From contig NZ_JAIWNA010000007.1 of assembly GCF_020216065.1 (NCBI RefSeq), forward strand, positions 248,001 to 312,000: a DNA stretch of 64,000 bases, read 5' to 3'. Positions within the stretch are counted from its first letter, which is position 1; each line of letters begins with the position of its first letter. Below the pieces are notes generated by a model. It worked only from the letters and a program-made list of their open reading frames with translations, had not been told where the DNA came from and made no database searches. This document shows, in pieces, positions 14,939 to 23,067 of the stretch. The translations under genes and the position numbers were made by a program. Source of the DNA: Nocardia rosealba (lineage in GTDB: Bacteria > Actinomycetota > Actinomycetes > Mycobacteriales > Mycobacteriaceae).

Positions 14939-16789
14939 GTGGGCACACCGATGGACGACTGGCGGGGATACCGCAACTCGGGGTCGCTCAAGCTCGAGGA
15001 CGGCGCGGCGACCGAAGCCGCCGGATACTGCGCGGATGTGCTCGACATCATCGCCTTGGTCGAGGGCAAGGTCGGTGAAATCATCTCGCCTGACACGACG
15101 GGGGCCGGTCAAACCGAGAACCTCCTCGGTCACCTCACCTCGGGCCGCGCGCTCACGCAGGAGTTCTACACGCTGGGGCGCGAGTTCCGCGACGACATCT
15201 TGAAGGACCACAAGCAAGTTCTCAACGACATGGCCTTGTCGTTCCTGATCGCCGGGAACAACTACAAGAACAAGGACCAGGAGTCGAAAGACGAGTTGAG
15301 CAATATTCTGTCCACCCGGAATCCGGCCGACAGCATCGTCCACGCCGAACAGCACCTGGGACAGATCAATCCGCGTGACACCGCCTGGATCGACGACTCA
15401 CGCGGTCGGGAACCAGGGGAATACAAGAAGACCGATACGGACAAGAGTGGTCAGTACGGCGGCCTTCCGTCGGGTGCCAACACCCCGAAGGAGAGCCTGA
15501 AAACGGTGTCGGCCTCGCACACCGCGGAACCGGGATCGACGCTGAACTACACGGACTTCTACAACCTGGGCATCTCGTTGCGGCGATCGAGCTGGTTGCG
15601 GGACATGTCGTCGGACTGGCACCGGATGGCCTCGCAGATGAGCCGCGGCTTCAGCGACTACGACACCAGAATCAGGACTCTGGTCGACAACAAGGAACGC
15701 TGGACCGGGCGCGGCGCCGGGGACGCGCGCGACGCCGTCCACCGGTACACCGGGCGGGGTCTCGAGTTGACCCGCACCATGTACCGAGTCAGCGAACTGC
15801 TGCTCGACGCCTACAACTGGGCCCAGACCACCCAGGCGAACATGCCGGACAAACCGGCCGAGCAACTCAATGCCCACGAGCGGAAGACGTGGGAAGACCA
15901 CGCGCGCACCGTCTTCAACAACTGGTACCGCCCGGGTTACGCGGCGGCGATCGGTGCCCTGCCCGCACTGCCCGGACCAGCGGGCACCGCGAGGGTCACC
16001 GCGGACCCGCCCGGCAACCCCACCAACCCCGGTAATCCCGGAAGCCCCGGGAATCCCGCGGGTGGCGGTGGCGGGTCGCAGAACAACGACGCGGCGACGG
16101 CCGCACAACTGAAAGCCCAGCAGGACGCCGCACACCAGCAACAGCTCGCGGCGCTGCAGCAGTCCGAGGCGCAGCGCAAAGCCCAGGAGCAGGCCGCCAA
16201 GGACGCGGAACGCGCTGCCGCGCAGCAGGCCGCACGGCAGCAACAGCAGCAAGCGCAGGAGACCGCCTCCCAGGCCTTGCAGCAGCTTGCCTCCCAGGCC
16301 GCCTCGCAGGCCTCGCAGATCGGCGAGCAGATCTCCGCCGCTGCCGAGCAGGCCGCGTCCCAGGCTGCCCAGCAGGCGAGTATGGCCGGGCTGAGTGGGA
16401 TCCCCACCAGCGCTGCGGCATTGGACGAAGCGGCCAAGAAGATGGGTCTCGCCGGTTCCAAGGGCGGCGGAGGCGCGGGCGGCGGTGCCGGGGGTGGGCT
16501 CGGCGCCAAGGTCGAGGGCCAGAACCTCGAGAAGGCGTCGAAACTGTTCCCCCGCGCGACGGCCACCACCGATCTCGCCGCTATGGCAAGCCGGGCCGGT
16601 CTGGCCAATGCCGCCGGTGCCGGAGCGGGCATGCCGATGGGTGGACCCATGGGTGGCGGTGGCGCGGGCGCCGGTGCCGGTGGTCAGCAGAAGGACCACA
16701 AGCGGGCCGACTACCTGGATTCGGTCGAGCACCTGGAAGAGGCGATCGGCGAGGCGCAGACCGTCGTGAGGCCGGTCGTCGAGCAATGA
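14939..16789 (+). CDS. EspB/PPE-like ESX substrate, 616 residues
   Basis: The N-terminal 300 residues are helical with a WTG turn (WxG motif, near residue 257), as in PPE and EspB substrates. A Pro/Gly/Asn linker is followed by a Gln/Ala-rich coiled-coil stretch, a Gly-rich segment and a conserved tail (HKRxxYLxSxExLxEAxGxA then VVRPVVE). Start is GTG at 14939 behind GGGAG (14925-14929). The next gene, espG, begins at 16786 inside the stop (ATGA overlap), so chaperone and cargo appear coupled. A paralogue with the same tail but a diverged N-terminus is at 54491-56350 (-). A secreted substrate role is inferred. Confidence 0.75.
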   Translation: MGTPMDDWRGYRNSGSLKLEDGAATEAAGYCADVLDIIALVEGKVGEIISPDTTGAGQTENLLGHLTSGRALTQEFYTLGREFRDDILKDHKQVLNDMALSFLIAGNNYKNKDQESKDELSNILSTRNPADSIVHAEQHLGQINPRDTAWIDDSRGREPGEYKKTDTDKSGQYGGLPSGANTPKESLKTVSASHTAEPGSTLNYTDFYNLGISLRRSSWLRDMSSDWHRMASQMSRGFSDYDTRIRTLVDNKERWTGRGAGDARDAVHRYTGRGLELTRTMYRVSELLLDAYNWAQTTQANMPDKPAEQLNAHERKTWEDHARTVFNNWYRPGYAAAIGALPALPGPAGTARVTADPPGNPTNPGNPGSPGNPAGGGGGSQNNDAATAAQLKAQQDAAHQQQLAALQQSEAQRKAQEQAAKDAERAAAQQAARQQQQQAQETASQALQQLASQAASQASQIGEQISAAAEQAASQAAQQASMAGLSGIPTSAAALDEAAKKMGLAGSKGGGGAGGGAGGGLGAKVEGQNLEKASKLFPRATATTDLAAMASRAGLANAAGAGAGMPMGGPMGGGGAGAGAGGQQKDHKRADYLDSVEHLEEAIGEAQTVVRPVVEQ

Positions 16790-17571
16790 ACCGCACGTGG
16801 AACCTGACGGAACTGGAGATGTTCACCCTCTGGGAGTGGGCCACCTCCGATTTCGTGCCGTGGCCGTTCTTCTGCCGGACCAGAACCCTCGACGCCGATG
16901 AACTGGACCGGCAGAAGGCCGACGCGCTCGCGGGGTTGCAGCGCAACGAGCCGGAGTTCGTCGGCTTCGTGCTCGAAGCGCTGCTCGATCCCGACATCAA
17001 GGTAATCGTCCACGGCCACGACGGCGTGGACGACATGAAGGTCGACGCACTGGTGCGTGTCATGGGTTGCCGGCGGGGTGACCGGGGCTATGTGATCCGC
17101 CAGAAACCGGGCGACACCTATTGGGACAGCGGTGGTTACGTCGTCACCGAGTGCGACGCGGTCGGTCTGGCCGACTACGTGGTCCGCGAACTCCCGGAGA
17201 ACGCACCCGGCCGCGAGGCCGATCTGGTGCTCGAAACCGGTGACAGGGCAGCGCAACTCGACTACTCGTACGCCATCTCGTCGGTCCACGATTCCTTCGA
17301 CGACCCGGCTCCGGTGCGCGCCAAGCAGTTCGAGTCCGCGCCGCTGGTGCGCGCAGGCGAGGTCGAGGTGATCCAGGGACGCTCGCGGTTCGGGCCGCGC
17401 GGTGTCACCCGGCACAAGCTGAGCTGGCGCGACGTGGTCGACGACGGGCGCTATGTGATCGCCGAAGAGGTGCCGCGGGTCGCGGTGGCGGCGGATGCGA
17501 AGCGTTTCACCGAGCTGATCAATCAGCGCATCGCGGAAGTGGTGCGGGCCATCAAAGATGAACGAGTCTGA
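16786..17571 (+). CDS. espG: EspG-family ESX secretion-associated chaperone
   Basis: The product (261 residues) fits the EspG family, cytosolic chaperones that bind the tips of PPE-type substrates and keep them export-ready. The N-terminus (NLTELEMFTLWE) matches the usual EspG opening, and length is typical. It shares GPRGVTR or GPRGITE, DDGRY and an IxAVxRAIxDER ending with the product of 53700-54494 (-). It overlaps the EspB-like gene by four bases, suggesting it serves that protein. It belongs to a different EspG subgroup from the copies at 21374 and 60287. Confidence 0.85.
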   Translation: MNRTWNLTELEMFTLWEWATSDFVPWPFFCRTRTLDADELDRQKADALAGLQRNEPEFVGFVLEALLDPDIKVIVHGHDGVDDMKVDALVRVMGCRRGDRGYVIRQKPGDTYWDSGGYVVTECDAVGLADYVVRELPENAPGREADLVLETGDRAAQLDYSYAISSVHDSFDDPAPVRAKQFESAPLVRAGEVEVIQGRSRFGPRGVTRHKLSWRDVVDDGRYVIAEEVPRVAVAADAKRFTELINQRIAEVVRAIKDERV

Positions 17572-17583
17572 GGGGGCGAGGCG

Positions 17584-17931
17584 ATGACGTCGGCACAGCA
17601 GGACGAATTTCCCACCGAGTTCGTTTCCACATCGGTGACGGGAGCGATCTCGGTACGGACCACGGAAAATGGTCTGCCCCTCGGTCTTCGGCTGGAGCCC
17701 GACCAGCTGCGCCGCGACCCGGCGCAGCTGGCCGCCGAGGTGCTCCGCCTGTGCAAGCAGTCGGCCAACCGGGCGGGCATGGCGCGGCGCGAGCAGTTCC
17801 GCGCGGCGGGGATGTCCCCGGAGATGCTCGCGCTCACCGGCCTGCCGACCGAGGAAGAGGTGGCCCGCCAGGAGATCCTCGACGAGCAGGATTACGACAC
17901 CGAACCGCAGAGCTGGCTGCGATCGGTCTGA
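17584..17931 (+). CDS. EspH/EspD-like (DUF2694-type) protein
   Basis: The product is 115 residues with a short variable head, a TGAISVRTTENGLPLGL strand region, and helices containing LAAEVLRLCKQSA. It ends in EQDYDTEPQSWLRSV. Paralogues at 35711-36061 and 38045-38401 share this plan; the DYDTEP.SWLRSV tail is nearly identical in the first of these. In M. tuberculosis related proteins (EspD, EspH) stabilise or assist EspA/EspE and EspC/EspF. Start ATG 17584 follows GGGGGCGAGGCG. It begins a four-gene module: EspH-like, YbaB-like, EspC-like, EspA-like. Confidence 0.7.
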   Translation: MTSAQQDEFPTEFVSTSVTGAISVRTTENGLPLGLRLEPDQLRRDPAQLAAEVLRLCKQSANRAGMARREQFRAAGMSPEMLALTGLPTEEEVARQEILDEQDYDTEPQSWLRSV

Positions 17932-17956
17932 ACGGCAAGCGGATTGGGGAGGCGAC

Positions 17957-18256
17957 ATGGTCGAAACGATGGACGAGCTCATCGCTCGGGTACAGAAACA
18001 GCTCTACCGGCTCACCGATCTCCAGGATGCGACCAAGGCCATCCTGGTGACCGAGACATCGCCGGATGGAACGGTGACCGTCGAGGTCGACGCCAACGCC
18101 GCACTCGTCGGCCTGAGTTTCGCACCGGGCATCGCGAAACTGACGCCCGCCGAACTCGAGCAGACCCTCGTCGACACCGCGCGCACCGCCGCGCATCGTG
18201 CCTTCGCGCAACGCGGCGAACTCATCACCGCGTTCAACGAAGAGAGCACGGGTTAG
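17957..18256 (+). CDS. YbaB/EbfC-fold protein, EspL-like
   Basis: This is a 99-residue protein: an N-terminal helix (MDELIARVQKQLYRL), a three-stranded sheet (VTVEVDANAALVGLSF) and a C-terminal helix, the YbaB/EbfC layout. ESX-1 of mycobacteria has a YbaB-like member, EspL. Start ATG 17957 has GGGGAGG upstream. Three homologues in the window (38413, 58187 and a longer one at 52743-53246) are all in Esp-type clusters; two are also exactly 99 residues. Binding to secretion partners is more likely here than nucleoid binding, but that is inference. Confidence 0.75.
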   Translation: MVETMDELIARVQKQLYRLTDLQDATKAILVTETSPDGTVTVEVDANAALVGLSFAPGIAKLTPAELEQTLVDTARTAAHRAFAQRGELITAFNEESTG

Positions 18257-18275
18257 TCATCGACTGTTTACCCTT

Positions 18276-18290
18276 GCGCGATCGTCGCGC
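18276..18290. promoter_or_regulatory. Perfect GC palindrome GCGCGA-TCG-TCGCGC
   Basis: A 6-3-6 inverted repeat lies 20 bases after the YbaB-like stop. It has no T-run, so it is a weak terminator candidate or an operator half of the intergenic region before the EspC-like gene. Confidence 0.3.
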
Positions 18291-18317
18291 GCCGTCTCGG
18301 CTGGTTAAGGTTGACTA

Positions 18318-18339
18318 CGAAACATCAAGTGATGTTTCG
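18318..18339. promoter_or_regulatory. Operator-like perfect inverted repeat CGAAACATCA-AG-TGATGTTTCG
   Basis: Ten-base arms match exactly around a two-base spacer, 16 bases ahead of the EspC-like start. It is AT-richer than its surroundings. The size and position suit a dimeric repressor or activator site; no T-tract follows, which argues against a terminator. Confidence 0.5.
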
Positions 18340-18355
18340 AGATTGGACGATTGAC

Positions 18356-18673
18356 ATGAGCCACTTCGAAGTTGTCCCTGATGCGTTGCGTGCTTACGGA
18401 AGCGCGTCGGCGGCGATGGCGTCGGGTGTCGCCTCGGCCGCGGCGGTGGATCAGGCCGCGACAGTCGCCGCGGTCGTGCCGGTGTTCGGGCTGATCGGCC
18501 AGGAGCTGCTCGCCTCGTACGCCTTCGCGCAGGCCAACCACCTGTCCTCGGTCGCCGAACTGGCCGCCGTGCACGCGGGCACCGCGTTGACCGCGCACCA
18601 GGGTGCGGCCACCTACGAGGGTGTCGACGGCGCCTCGGGCATGGACATCGGTTCGGTACGCACCCAGTCATGA
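18356..18673 (+). CDS. EspC/EspF-like ESX substrate
   Basis: This 105-residue helical protein is of the T7SS EspC type (I recall Pfam T7SS_ESX_EspC). It has an Ala-rich helix, a VVPVFGLIGQELLASYA core that matches VPIFGLIGQDFLA in the copies at 38753 and 58592, and a TYEGVD tail that fits the YxxxD export signal. ATG 18356 is preferred over 18311 because the paralogues begin at the same place. The next gene (EspA-like) overlaps its stop by four bases. It is expected to be co-secreted with that protein as EspC is with EspA. Confidence 0.75.
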   Translation: MSHFEVVPDALRAYGSASAAMASGVASAAAVDQAATVAAVVPVFGLIGQELLASYAFAQANHLSSVAELAAVHAGTALTAHQGAATYEGVDGASGMDIGSVRTQS

Positions 18674-20022
18674 CCTTCCCAGGAGCGACCCCGCCGCCCG
18701 GCGCGGATCCGCTGGATCCGACCGTGCTGGAACTGCTGCGCGGCAGTTCGCTTGCCCCCATGCTCGACATGCCGGTGAACGACATCCTCGGCTCGATGGG
18801 GCTGCCCGCCCTGCCGCAGGTGCCGGAGTTCGTGCAGCTGCCCGAACTGCCGCCGCTGCCGACGATCGATCTGAGCGCGCTGATGCGCCCGCTCACCGAT
18901 CTGGCGTCCGCGTTCGGTACCGGTCAGCTCGGCGCCAACTCCACCGGCGACGGCACGGGAACCACGACCGACCCCACGGAAATGCTGTCGAACGTGAGCA
19001 CCGTGATGCAGACGGTGATGTCGCTGGGCTCGACGGCGATCCAGACCGTGATGTCGGTGTGGCAGGGCATCGCGGCGATGGAGGCCGCGCAGAAGGCGAG
19101 CGAGGCGCAGACCGATGCGGGCAAGCTCGCGGCCCAGAGCACCCAGGAGAAGGCGGTTCTCGCGAACGGCGCCGTCAGCGTCGCCACCGGTGCGGGGCTG
19201 ATGGCGGCGGTGATCGCGAAGTTCTCGGCGACCATGGCGATGGCGCCGCTGCTGATGGGCTCGGGCGCCGGTGCGGCCTTCCTGGTCGCCTCGGCCGCCT
19301 CGTCCACCGCCGAGGCGCTGGCGATCACCGTCAAGACCAAGACCGAACTGGTCGGGCACAGCGCGAGCATGACCGCGGCGGGCGAGAAGGTGCCGATCAC
19401 CAACGCCCCGACCGGGGTGAACTCGACCGAGCAGCTGACGCAGCTGATGAGCATGATCACCCCGCTGATGTCGACGGCGACCACGGTCGCGCAGTCGCTC
19501 GGTGAGCTGGCCGCGGCGAATACCTCGCTGTCGGCGCCGAAGACCACTACCGAGGGCGACAACACGGCCGCCAAGGAAACTGTCGACGGTGCTGAAACCG
19601 ACGGTGCGGGTGGTGGCGCGAGTGGCGGAATCGGCGGCGGAGCCGGTGGCGCCGTCGGCGCGATCGCCGCGGCGAGCACCCCGTTGAGCCCGTTCCCCAA
19701 CACCCGCTCGGTCGGCGGTGCGCTGAGCACGCTGCCCGGCGCGATGGGTGCGGCGGCCGCCTCGACCACGTCGGCCGCGGCAGTCACCTCGGGTGGGTCG
19801 TCGGCGACCGGTACGGGGGCGATGCCGATGGGCGCGCCCATGGGCGCCGGGCTCGCGCGCGACGGCGAATCGTCCACCGACGACGCGGTGCGCGGTCAGC
19901 TGGTCACCGGCTCGCACGGCGACGAGGTGATCGGCCAGATCGAGGGTGTCTCGCTGCCGGTTGTCGGTGCGGCTGACACCACGACCTCGGAAGCGCCGCC
20001 CGACAAGGAACTGACGCTATGA
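18670..20022 (+). CDS. EspA/EspE-like ESX effector, 450 residues
   Basis: The N-terminus carries a LLRGSSLAPMLDMPV helix and a Leu/Pro-rich LPxLP stretch, followed by a long Ala/Met/Thr-rich helical region, an acidic Thr-rich linker, a Gly/Ala-rich low-complexity part and a conserved tail (LVTGSHGDEVIG then PVVGA). The same plan recurs at 36087-37346 and 39067-40548. It resembles the EspA/EspE family, which depends on EspC/EspF and EspD/EspH partners encoded alongside, as here. No signal peptide is present, in keeping with ESX export. Confidence 0.75.
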   Translation: MTFPGATPPPGADPLDPTVLELLRGSSLAPMLDMPVNDILGSMGLPALPQVPEFVQLPELPPLPTIDLSALMRPLTDLASAFGTGQLGANSTGDGTGTTTDPTEMLSNVSTVMQTVMSLGSTAIQTVMSVWQGIAAMEAAQKASEAQTDAGKLAAQSTQEKAVLANGAVSVATGAGLMAAVIAKFSATMAMAPLLMGSGAGAAFLVASAASSTAEALAITVKTKTELVGHSASMTAAGEKVPITNAPTGVNSTEQLTQLMSMITPLMSTATTVAQSLGELAAANTSLSAPKTTTEGDNTAAKETVDGAETDGAGGGASGGIGGGAGGAVGAIAAASTPLSPFPNTRSVGGALSTLPGAMGAAAASTTSAAAVTSGGSSATGTGAMPMGAPMGAGLARDGESSTDDAVRGQLVTGSHGDEVIGQIEGVSLPVVGAADTTTSEAPPDKELTL

Positions 20023-20055
20023 CGCAGATTTTCGTTCGCACACAGGAGGTTCACC

Positions 20056-20391
20056 ATGGCCGACGTGACAGGTGAGATCTACGACGGCGTGCAGTTCGAC
20101 GTCGCCACGGCAAGCCAGGCATCGTCCGGGCTCGACTCGCTGGCCGACCGGCTCGCGGCCGACCTGCAGGCGGCCGAGCACGCGCTGACCGTCGCGCCCG
20201 CAGGGGCCGACGAGGTGTCGGGCCGCTCGGCGCAGACCGCCAACGAGGTGGCCGCGTCGTACCTGACCCGCGCGCAGGCCGGCGTCGAGGAGATGCGCAA
20301 GCTCGCCGCGACGCTTCGCCTGCAGGCGAACCGTTTCAGCGGGATGGAAAGCGACAACACGGCGGACTTCGGAGGTACTCCGCCGCAATGA
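20056..20391 (+). CDS. PE-like ESX substrate
   Basis: The product is 111 residues and mostly helical, with two helices around a turn (APAGADEVSG) as in PE proteins, which form four-helix dimers with PPE partners. Start ATG 20056 follows an AGGAGG site. Its stop overlaps the PPE-like start by four bases. The paralogue at 58983-59327 shares APAG(A/S)D.VS and the following helix. The Pro-Glu dipeptide typical of mycobacterial PE proteins is not evident; family placement rests on helix pattern and synteny. Confidence 0.75.
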   Translation: MADVTGEIYDGVQFDVATASQASSGLDSLADRLAADLQAAEHALTVAPAGADEVSGRSAQTANEVAASYLTRAQAGVEEMRKLAATLRLQANRFSGMESDNTADFGGTPPQ

Positions 20392-21377
20392 TCGAACCAC
20401 CACAGCCAGGGTTCACCGGCGTGGTGTGGTCGGCGCGTCCGCCGGAACAGCTGGCGCGTGACCTCACCACGGGGGCGGGGTCTGTCCCCATGGCTGAGGC
20501 GATCGGCGCGTGGACACAACTGGCCGCGTCGTTCGGCGCGGCCGTACTGGAATACGAGAAGGTGCTCGCCGACCTGCGCGGCGCCTGGCAGTCCGGGCGC
20601 AGTGACGAAGTGGTGCAACGGGTTACGGCGCTGCGCGAGTGGCTGCTCGAGACCTCGACGGCCGCCGCCGCGAACGCCGCGAAATTCCAGGCGCAGGTCG
20701 CCGCCTACGAGGTGGCCCGGCTGGCGATGCCCAACACCGCCGACATCGAGGCCATCCAGCAGGTGCAGCGCACCCTCGAGTCGGTGAGCGGGATGCTCGG
20801 TGCGCCGATCAAGGCGGTCGCCGCCGATACCGACGCCGAGCACGATGTCGCCAAGGCCGTTGCCTCGCGGGTGATGGAGAACTACGAGAAGGCCACCGAG
20901 CCACTGGCGTCGGCGTGGCAGCACCAGGATCCGCCGCCGATCGCACCCGCCACGGCGCTGGCCGCCGAGCGAGCCGCCGTGCCGCCACAGCCGACCGCGA
21001 CCCAGCCCGGTGCCATGCCGGGATTCGGTGGTATCCCGGGAATGCCTGTCCTGCAATCGGTTCCGCGCACGCTGACCAGCTACAACGCGCCGGTGTACGC
21101 GCAGTCGGCCGGCAGCGCAGAGGTCACCGCCCGACCGAACCCCGTGGTTACGCCCGCCGCGGGCACGCAGGCCGCGCCGATCGCGCCGGGCCCGGTCGGT
21201 CAGGCCGCGGCCCAGGACACCGCGCGGTTCCCACGGGCGAGCCTGCCCGAGCATACCGAGGAGTTCAGCCTCGACGGCGAGATCCGCGCCGCGCCCGCGG
21301 TGCTCGGCGATCACGGCCAGGCGGCCAGGGCCGCGAGCACCGAACAGGGCGGGGCGGAGCCGGGAGGTGGGTCGTGA
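20388..21377 (+). CDS. PPE-like ESX substrate
   Basis: The product is 329 residues. The first 180 form PPE-type helices, starting with PPQPGFTGVVWSARPPEQLA; a Pro/Ala-rich linker and short tail (EFSLDGEIRAAPAVLGD) follow. The paralogue at 59340-60290 has the same opening (APPGFTGQVWEAKLPQ) and tail. It sits between the PE-like and EspG genes with four-base overlaps on both sides, the usual PE-PPE-EspG order. Expected to be exported as a heterodimer with the PE protein, with EspG bound at its tip. Confidence 0.8.
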   Translation: MIEPPQPGFTGVVWSARPPEQLARDLTTGAGSVPMAEAIGAWTQLAASFGAAVLEYEKVLADLRGAWQSGRSDEVVQRVTALREWLLETSTAAAANAAKFQAQVAAYEVARLAMPNTADIEAIQQVQRTLESVSGMLGAPIKAVAADTDAEHDVAKAVASRVMENYEKATEPLASAWQHQDPPPIAPATALAAERAAVPPQPTATQPGAMPGFGGIPGMPVLQSVPRTLTSYNAPVYAQSAGSAEVTARPNPVVTPAAGTQAAPIAPGPVGQAAAQDTARFPRASLPEHTEEFSLDGEIRAAPAVLGDHGQAARAASTEQGGAEPGGGS

Positions 21378-22165
21378 CAACACTGACCAACGACGCCCTG
21401 CTCGCCGTCGCCGACCGCCTCGGCGTGCAGACCTTGCCGCTGACGCTGCGCGTCGGCCCGCAACAGGACTCCTACGAACAGTGGCGCCGCGCCCATGAGC
21501 AGGCGGTCGCGGACCTGCGCGACAGCGGCCTCATCGACGCCGAGGGCGAGGTCGACCCCGGCCTGGCCGACGCGCTGTTCGTGCTTGCCCAACCGGATCG
21601 TGAGCTGGCCGTACGGGTCTACGCCGAAGACGGCGCCAAGCGCGTCTGCGTGGTGCGCCGGGGCGGCGCCCATGCCGTCGCCGTGCGCACCGACGACACC
21701 TTCGAGGTGAATGCGGTGTGGTGCGACGGTTCGGCCGAGGAGCTGGCGCGCCCGGTCCTGGCCGCGCTCGGTCACCGCGAACCCGCGCAGTTCAGCGGCT
21801 TCAGCGCCCCCGCCGACGAACTCACCCGGCGGCTCGACGGCGCGACGACAGCCGCGGAATTCGCCGACGGCCTGTACGCCCTCGATGCCACCGAGCGCGA
21901 TGCCACCGTGCTCGGCGCGGCGTTCGCCTCCTGCACGGGGCACGCGGAAATCGTCGCCTACAGCCACGAGGACGGCTCGACCACCCGCGCGCCGGGTGCT
22001 GTCGCCGTCTACGACACGGGGCGCGGGCGCATCGTCGCCGCCCCGACGATCTCGCCGGATCGACAGATCTGGTCGACGCTCACCACGGGTACCGATCACC
22101 GGGTGACCCAAGCGGTCGCGGCGCTGATCGAGGGACTGCCCGGGGGGAGGTGGATGCCGCCGTAG
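21374..22165 (+). CDS. espG: EspG-family chaperone for the PE/PPE pair
   Basis: This 263-residue EspG starts at GTG 21374 within the PPE stop (GTGA). It begins TLTNDALLAVADRLGVQTLP and ends in EGLPGGRWMPP. The copy at 60287-61078 is exactly the same length with the same ends. The strand-rich middle (RELAVRVY, RRGGAHAVAVR, PGAVAVYDT) fits EspG. It differs markedly from the EspG at 16786, so each subgroup probably has its own cargo. Confidence 0.85.
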   Translation: MTTLTNDALLAVADRLGVQTLPLTLRVGPQQDSYEQWRRAHEQAVADLRDSGLIDAEGEVDPGLADALFVLAQPDRELAVRVYAEDGAKRVCVVRRGGAHAVAVRTDDTFEVNAVWCDGSAEELARPVLAALGHREPAQFSGFSAPADELTRRLDGATTAAEFADGLYALDATERDATVLGAAFASCTGHAEIVAYSHEDGSTTRAPGAVAVYDTGRGRIVAAPTISPDRQIWSTLTTGTDHRVTQAVAALIEGLPGGRWMPP

Positions 22166-22254
22166 TTCCGCGTCGCAGCGTCGGTCTGCGTCCAGCTCAG
22201 CGAGATCGATCGGATCCTCGCGCACACACAAGTTCTGATGAAAGGTTCTGAAAT

Positions 22255-22557
22255 ATGTCTCTTACCAACCTCGGTGGCGGCTCGGGCGACTACGGTGTCG
22301 ACGAAGGCGGCATCAACAATGTCGTGAGCCGGATGGAGGACGCGATCTCCACGCTCAAGACCTCCATCAACCAGATCGACGACTCCGTGCAGGCCGTCGC
22401 CGCCGGCTGGTCGGGTGAAGCGCACGGTCAGTTCAAGACCGCCGCCACCGAATGGCACGACGAGGTCACCCGGCTCAACGAGAAGCTGGACCGCCTGTCG
22501 CAGGCCGTCACCTCCGGCAAGCAGACGATCGTCGCCTCCGACCAAGAGGGCCTGTAG
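22255..22557 (+). CDS. WXG100 Esx protein (EsxB/CFP-10-like)
   Basis: The product has 100 residues in two helices with a WSG turn (GWSGEAHGQF), the WXG motif. AAAGG lies upstream of ATG 22255. It precedes a second, WXG-less Esx gene by 44 bases, the normal heterodimer arrangement. It is small, lacks cysteine and has no signal peptide. Expected to be exported through the EccC-powered channel encoded downstream. Confidence 0.9.
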   Translation: MSLTNLGGGSGDYGVDEGGINNVVSRMEDAISTLKTSINQIDDSVQAVAAGWSGEAHGQFKTAATEWHDEVTRLNEKLDRLSQAVTSGKQTIVASDQEGL

Positions 22558-22601
22558 CCCTCCGCGCTGAGTAGCCGTTCACGACAGACAAGGAACAGAT
22601 C

Positions 22602-22895
22602 ATGACGATTCAGTACAACTCGCCGAAGATCACCGAAATGGTCTCGGACCTCAACAACTACGGCTCCAACATGCGGGCCCAGATCGAAGAGCTCAACGGC
22701 GCCGCCAACGCGTTCCGGGAGAGCCTGCACGGTCAGTCGGCTGTGGAGAACTTCAACGCCGCGCACACCAACGTCACCAACGAGCTCGACGACACCCTCG
22801 TCAAGCTCGACAACCTCGGCAAGAAGGTGGAGAACGCACTGGGTCGCGCCATCGAGGCCGACGGCAAGGTCGGCGACGGCTTCGCCGACTTCTGA
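22602..22895 (+). CDS. Esx partner protein lacking the WXG tryptophan
   Basis: The product is 97 residues and helix-turn-helix; the turn reads LHGQSAVENF, so the tryptophan of WXG is absent. AAGGAACAG precedes ATG 22602. It is placed after the WXG100 gene and is presumably the obligate dimer partner. The strong terminator at 23024 closes this operon. Confidence 0.8.
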   Translation: MTIQYNSPKITEMVSDLNNYGSNMRAQIEELNGAANAFRESLHGQSAVENFNAAHTNVTNELDDTLVKLDNLGKKVENALGRAIEADGKVGDGFADF

Positions 22896-23023
22896 GCTGT
22901 TCCGCCTCCCCGGGTCTTTTGGCCAGACTCAGGTGCGGTGGGAGTTGTTGACGCGGCAAGACTTTGGGTGATGGGAGCGTTAGCCCGTTCCCGGTGAGTT
23001 ACCCATGTTCTTGCCAGATCAGT

Positions 23024-23056
23024 CGAACGGCCCGACGGATTGTGTCGGGCCGTTCG
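23024..23056. terminator. Bidirectional hairpin between esx operon and eccE
   Basis: A perfect 13-base stem, CGAACGGCCCGAC with its complement, surrounds a seven-base loop. It lies between the convergent Esx (+) and eccE (-) genes. It lacks a clear T-run on the plus strand, as is common in actinobacteria. Confidence 0.8.
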
Positions 23057-23067
23057 TCGTTCGGTGG

